Below, one piece after another: positions 62,466-64,000 of a DNA stretch of 64,000 nt. The notes below the pieces were generated by a model. The model made no database searches and was not told where the DNA came from. It saw nothing but the letters and a program-made list of their open reading frames with translations. The DNA is from CAVQBC01 sp963848415 (lineage in GTDB: Bacteria; Actinomycetota; Thermoleophilia; Solirubrobacterales; Solirubrobacteraceae), in assembly GCA_963848415.1 (NCBI GenBank), contig CAWKDN010000002.1:248001-312000 (forward strand), given 5' to 3'. The position numbers and the translations under genes were made by a program. The stretch's first letter is position 1; every line of letters begins with the position of its first letter.

Positions 62466-62604
62466 TCAGACCGGCTGCAGGCGGCGGCCGTCCCTCCGCA
62501 CGAGGCCGTCGCTTTCAAGGCGGCGCACGAACCGGTAGAGGCCAGTCGAATTGACACCGAGTTCTTCGCCGGCCTGAGTCGCCGTCCTCTCCTGAGCACC
62601 GAGG
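62466..62604 (-). pseudogene. C-terminal helix-turn-helix fragment
   Basis: The minus-strand reading AQERTATQAGEELGVNSTGL followed by YRFVRRLESDGLVRRDGRRL and QPV with TGA at 62468-62466 is the C-terminal winged-helix unit found in several actinobacterial helical regulators. It is joined directly to the cut end of the MFS fragment at about 62605, in another frame. Confidence 0.55.
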
Positions 62605-63150
62605 ACGGCAGGAAGGCGAGGCCGACCTGCAGCGGGCTGTACCCCAGCACGCGCTGCAGGTACAGCGCACCGAGGAAGAACATCGAGAACATCCCGACGA
62701 CCAGCAGCGCCATGACCAGGTTGGCGCCAGTGACCGTGCGCACCCGGAACAACCGCAGCGGCATCAGCGGATTCGCGATGCGCGCCTGGCGCACGACGAA
62801 GGCGCTGACGAGCACGACGGAAGCGGACAGCAGCCCGAGGGTCCGCAAGGCTATCCAGCCGGCCTCGGTGACGCCGATGATGGCGTAGACGCCGATCATC
62901 AGGCCGACCGTGCACAGGGCGGCGCCCGGGACATCGGCGCCCGCGGAGAGGCCGATGCCCGGCCGCGCGTCCACGAGCCGCAGCGCCAGCAGTGCCGTCG
63001 CGAGCCCGATCGGGACGTTGACGAAGAAGATCCAGGGCCAGGAGATCGCTTCCGTCAGCACGCCGCCGGCCAGCAACCCGATCGACCCGCCCGCGGCCGC
63101 CACGAACCCGTACACGCCGATCGCCTTTGCCTGCTCGCCAGGCTCGCGGC
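62605..63150 (-). pseudogene. Internal fragment of a DHA2-type multidrug MFS transporter
   Basis: The text GEQAKAIGVYGFVAAAGGSI, GLLAGGVLTEAISWPWIFFV, NVPIGLATALLALRLVD (the family's motif around helix 5-6) and ANLVMALLVVGMFSMFFLGA is the middle of an EmrB/QacA-type 14-helix transporter. Before GEQAKAIG the homology stops at about 63150, and after VGLAFLPS it stops at about 62605. About 180 of 480 residues remain. Both ends are joined to unrelated sequence. Confidence 0.8.
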
Positions 63151-63238
63151 CAAACTCGCGGCCGCCGCCCGTGTGCGAGAAGGCGACGCCTGAGTCGCCG
63201 CCGCGCTGTGTTCGCGCCGTCTGGCGCGGGCGCGCGGA

Positions 63239-63598
63239 TCAGTCCGGCTTGAGTCCTCGCGTCTCCCACCACTCCTCGCCATAGTCGATCGTCAGCTCGT
63301 CGCCCGGCCGCACTTCACGAAGCGCATGGAACGTGATCATGCTCGGCTCGTCTTGGAAGTACTCGACGTTCGGATTTGGCGAGTGGTTGTAGAGCATGCC
63401 GTGGCCGAGCACGAGCAAGACATCGCCGCCTGTCAGGGACGTGAAGACGTAGTCGCGCAGGCGCCCCGTGACCTCGTCGTCCGCAATCTCCACGGTTGGG
63501 CAGGATTCGACGGATTCGCCCTCGCGGAAGCGGCGCGTCGCGAACACGCCGCGGCCATGAAGCCCGAGCTTGACCGTCAAGCCCAAGCCCCTCGCCAC
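63239..63598 (-). CDS. SET-domain protein (putative lysine methyltransferase)
   Basis: A 119-residue minimal SET domain. It has HGRGVFATRRFREGESVESC at the start, LYNHSPNPNVEYFQDEP (the NHS motif that contacts SAM), ITFHALREVRPGDELTIDYG (catalytic Tyr) and EEWWETRGLKPD. GTG at 63598 starts just before the domain; the frame is open much further upstream without homology. SET proteins of this size in bacteria methylate protein lysines in the few cases studied. The target is unknown. Confidence 0.8.
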   Translation of the reverse strand: MARGLGLTVKLGLHGRGVFATRRFREGESVESCPTVEIADDEVTGRLRDYVFTSLTGGDVLLVLGHGMLYNHSPNPNVEYFQDEPSMITFHALREVRPGDELTIDYGEEWWETRGLKPD

Positions 63599-63698
63599 CC
63601 CGTTTGCGGATCGTCCTCGTGTCACTCGCTCTGGAGATACCCGCACTGCTGAGCGTCGCACATGGTCACACCGCGCTCGCGCGCCCGAAGTGGCGTGT

Positions 63699-64000
63699 AT
63701 GACCTCCTTTCTCGTCGTGGCAAACCGCACCGCCGGCACGCCGGCGCTGCTCGAAGAGATCAGGCGCCGGCGAGAGGCCGCACCGTGTCGCCTCGCCCTG
63801 CTCATCCCGGACCCGCGTGACCGCAACGCGGCGGACTGGACGTTCGAGTCCGCCCTGCCGCTCCTGCGCAAGGCCGCGCGCGGACCCGTCGAGGGGCTGG
63901 TGGGAACGGGACCGGACCCCTACGCGTCGGTCCGCGATGCCGTTGCCGAGGGCGACTTCGACGAGATCATCGTCTCCACGTTGCCGAGGCGCAGCTCGGC
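63699..64000 (+). CDS. 5' end of an unidentified conserved protein (cut by window end)
   Basis: ATG at 63699 (MTSFLVVANRTAGTPALLEE) opens a clean frame that continues past base 64000: CRLALLIPDPRDRNAADWTF, ESALPLLRKAARGPVEGLVG, PDPYASVRDAVAEGDFDEII and VSTLPRRSS. The fold looks like a universal-stress-protein-type alpha/beta domain, which I recall from many actinobacterial hypothetical proteins. It is divergent from the SET gene, with 100 bases between the starts. Confidence 0.7.
   Translation, partial: MTSFLVVANRTAGTPALLEEIRRRREAAPCRLALLIPDPRDRNAADWTFESALPLLRKAARGPVEGLVGTGPDPYASVRDAVAEGDFDEIIVSTLPRRSS

Noticed and set aside
1..64000. tRNA, rRNA, tmRNA or other standard RNA genes
   Set aside because: No T-loop (GTTCGAATC-type) with matching acceptor stem and no rRNA core sequence was seen on either strand by eye; a covariance search would be decisive.

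Overview
The window is GC-rich double-stranded DNA with dense, mostly short operons, strong G/C third-position bias, no tRNA or rRNA genes and no CRISPR array. Protein types point to a high-GC actinobacterium: an AAC(2')-type acetyltransferase closest in my recollection to the mycobacterial one, DUF2231 and DUF1684 proteins, LuxR/MalT-type and TetR regulators, and secreted Arg/Cys-rich proteins of a style I associate with Thermoleophilia (Solirubrobacterales). The phylum is fairly secure; the class is inference.

Layout. 1-7.5 kb: the end of an unknown protein, two convergent serine hydrolases (the first frameshifted), a large unknown secreted protein, nitronate monooxygenase, and an AAC(2') gene divergent from a TetR gene with a palindromic operator. 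7.6-12.6 kb: a sugar locus (sugar-binding lipoprotein coupled to a FucP-type permease, an ABM-domain protein, a PfkB sugar kinase) and a GpsA-like dehydrogenase. 12.8-20.2 kb: methyltransferase, PGRP-type amidase, VTC-domain protein, and a tricarballylate-type locus (TcuA-like flavoprotein divergent from tctCBA). From 13.6 to 20.2 kb nearly every gene carries single-base indels although its protein is otherwise well preserved, which suggests a poor consensus rather than real decay. 20.2-35.7 kb: an FG-GAP giant protein and a run of mostly intact housekeeping-type enzymes, including a regulated hydrolase/metallo-beta-lactamase operon below a MalT-like LuxR regulator.

35.7-38.1 kb: a first island of debris holding two copies of an unexplained non-coding element of about 180 bp. 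38.2-43 kb: proline dehydrogenase, a PolX whose polymerase site looks dead but whose PHP domain is intact, a TetR-cupin-SnoaL cluster and a membrane-anchored unknown. 43.1-44.9 kb: remnants of a LuxR regulator and a YihY-type membrane protein around an intact small membrane protein.

45.1-48.8 kb holds what I consider the most interesting system. A secreted protein made of Ala/Pro/Glu-rich repeats and a long array of a seven-residue repeat (PVADVVA) ends in one membrane helix. It is followed by a protein that joins a signal peptide, a peptidoglycan-binding domain, a membrane helix and a cytoplasmic serine-recombinase fold that has lost its nucleophilic serine.

48.8-64 kb: an accessory region with a frameshifted two-component system, gene fragments (ArdC-like, FmdB-like, FAD oxidoreductase, RTX-type, DHFR/RibD-type, MalG-type, MFS), an IS256-family element, an IS3-family element inserted beside a second IS256 fragment, and some intact genes (triple-repeat secreted protein, DUF1684, Uma2, a Bor-like protein with an aldonolactone-oxidase-type flavoprotein, SET domain protein). 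Single-base frameshifts elsewhere (about 1.12, 12.2, 22.68, 35.5, 40.0, 45.7-46.3, 50.0 and 57.08 kb) show that the whole sequence has some indel error.
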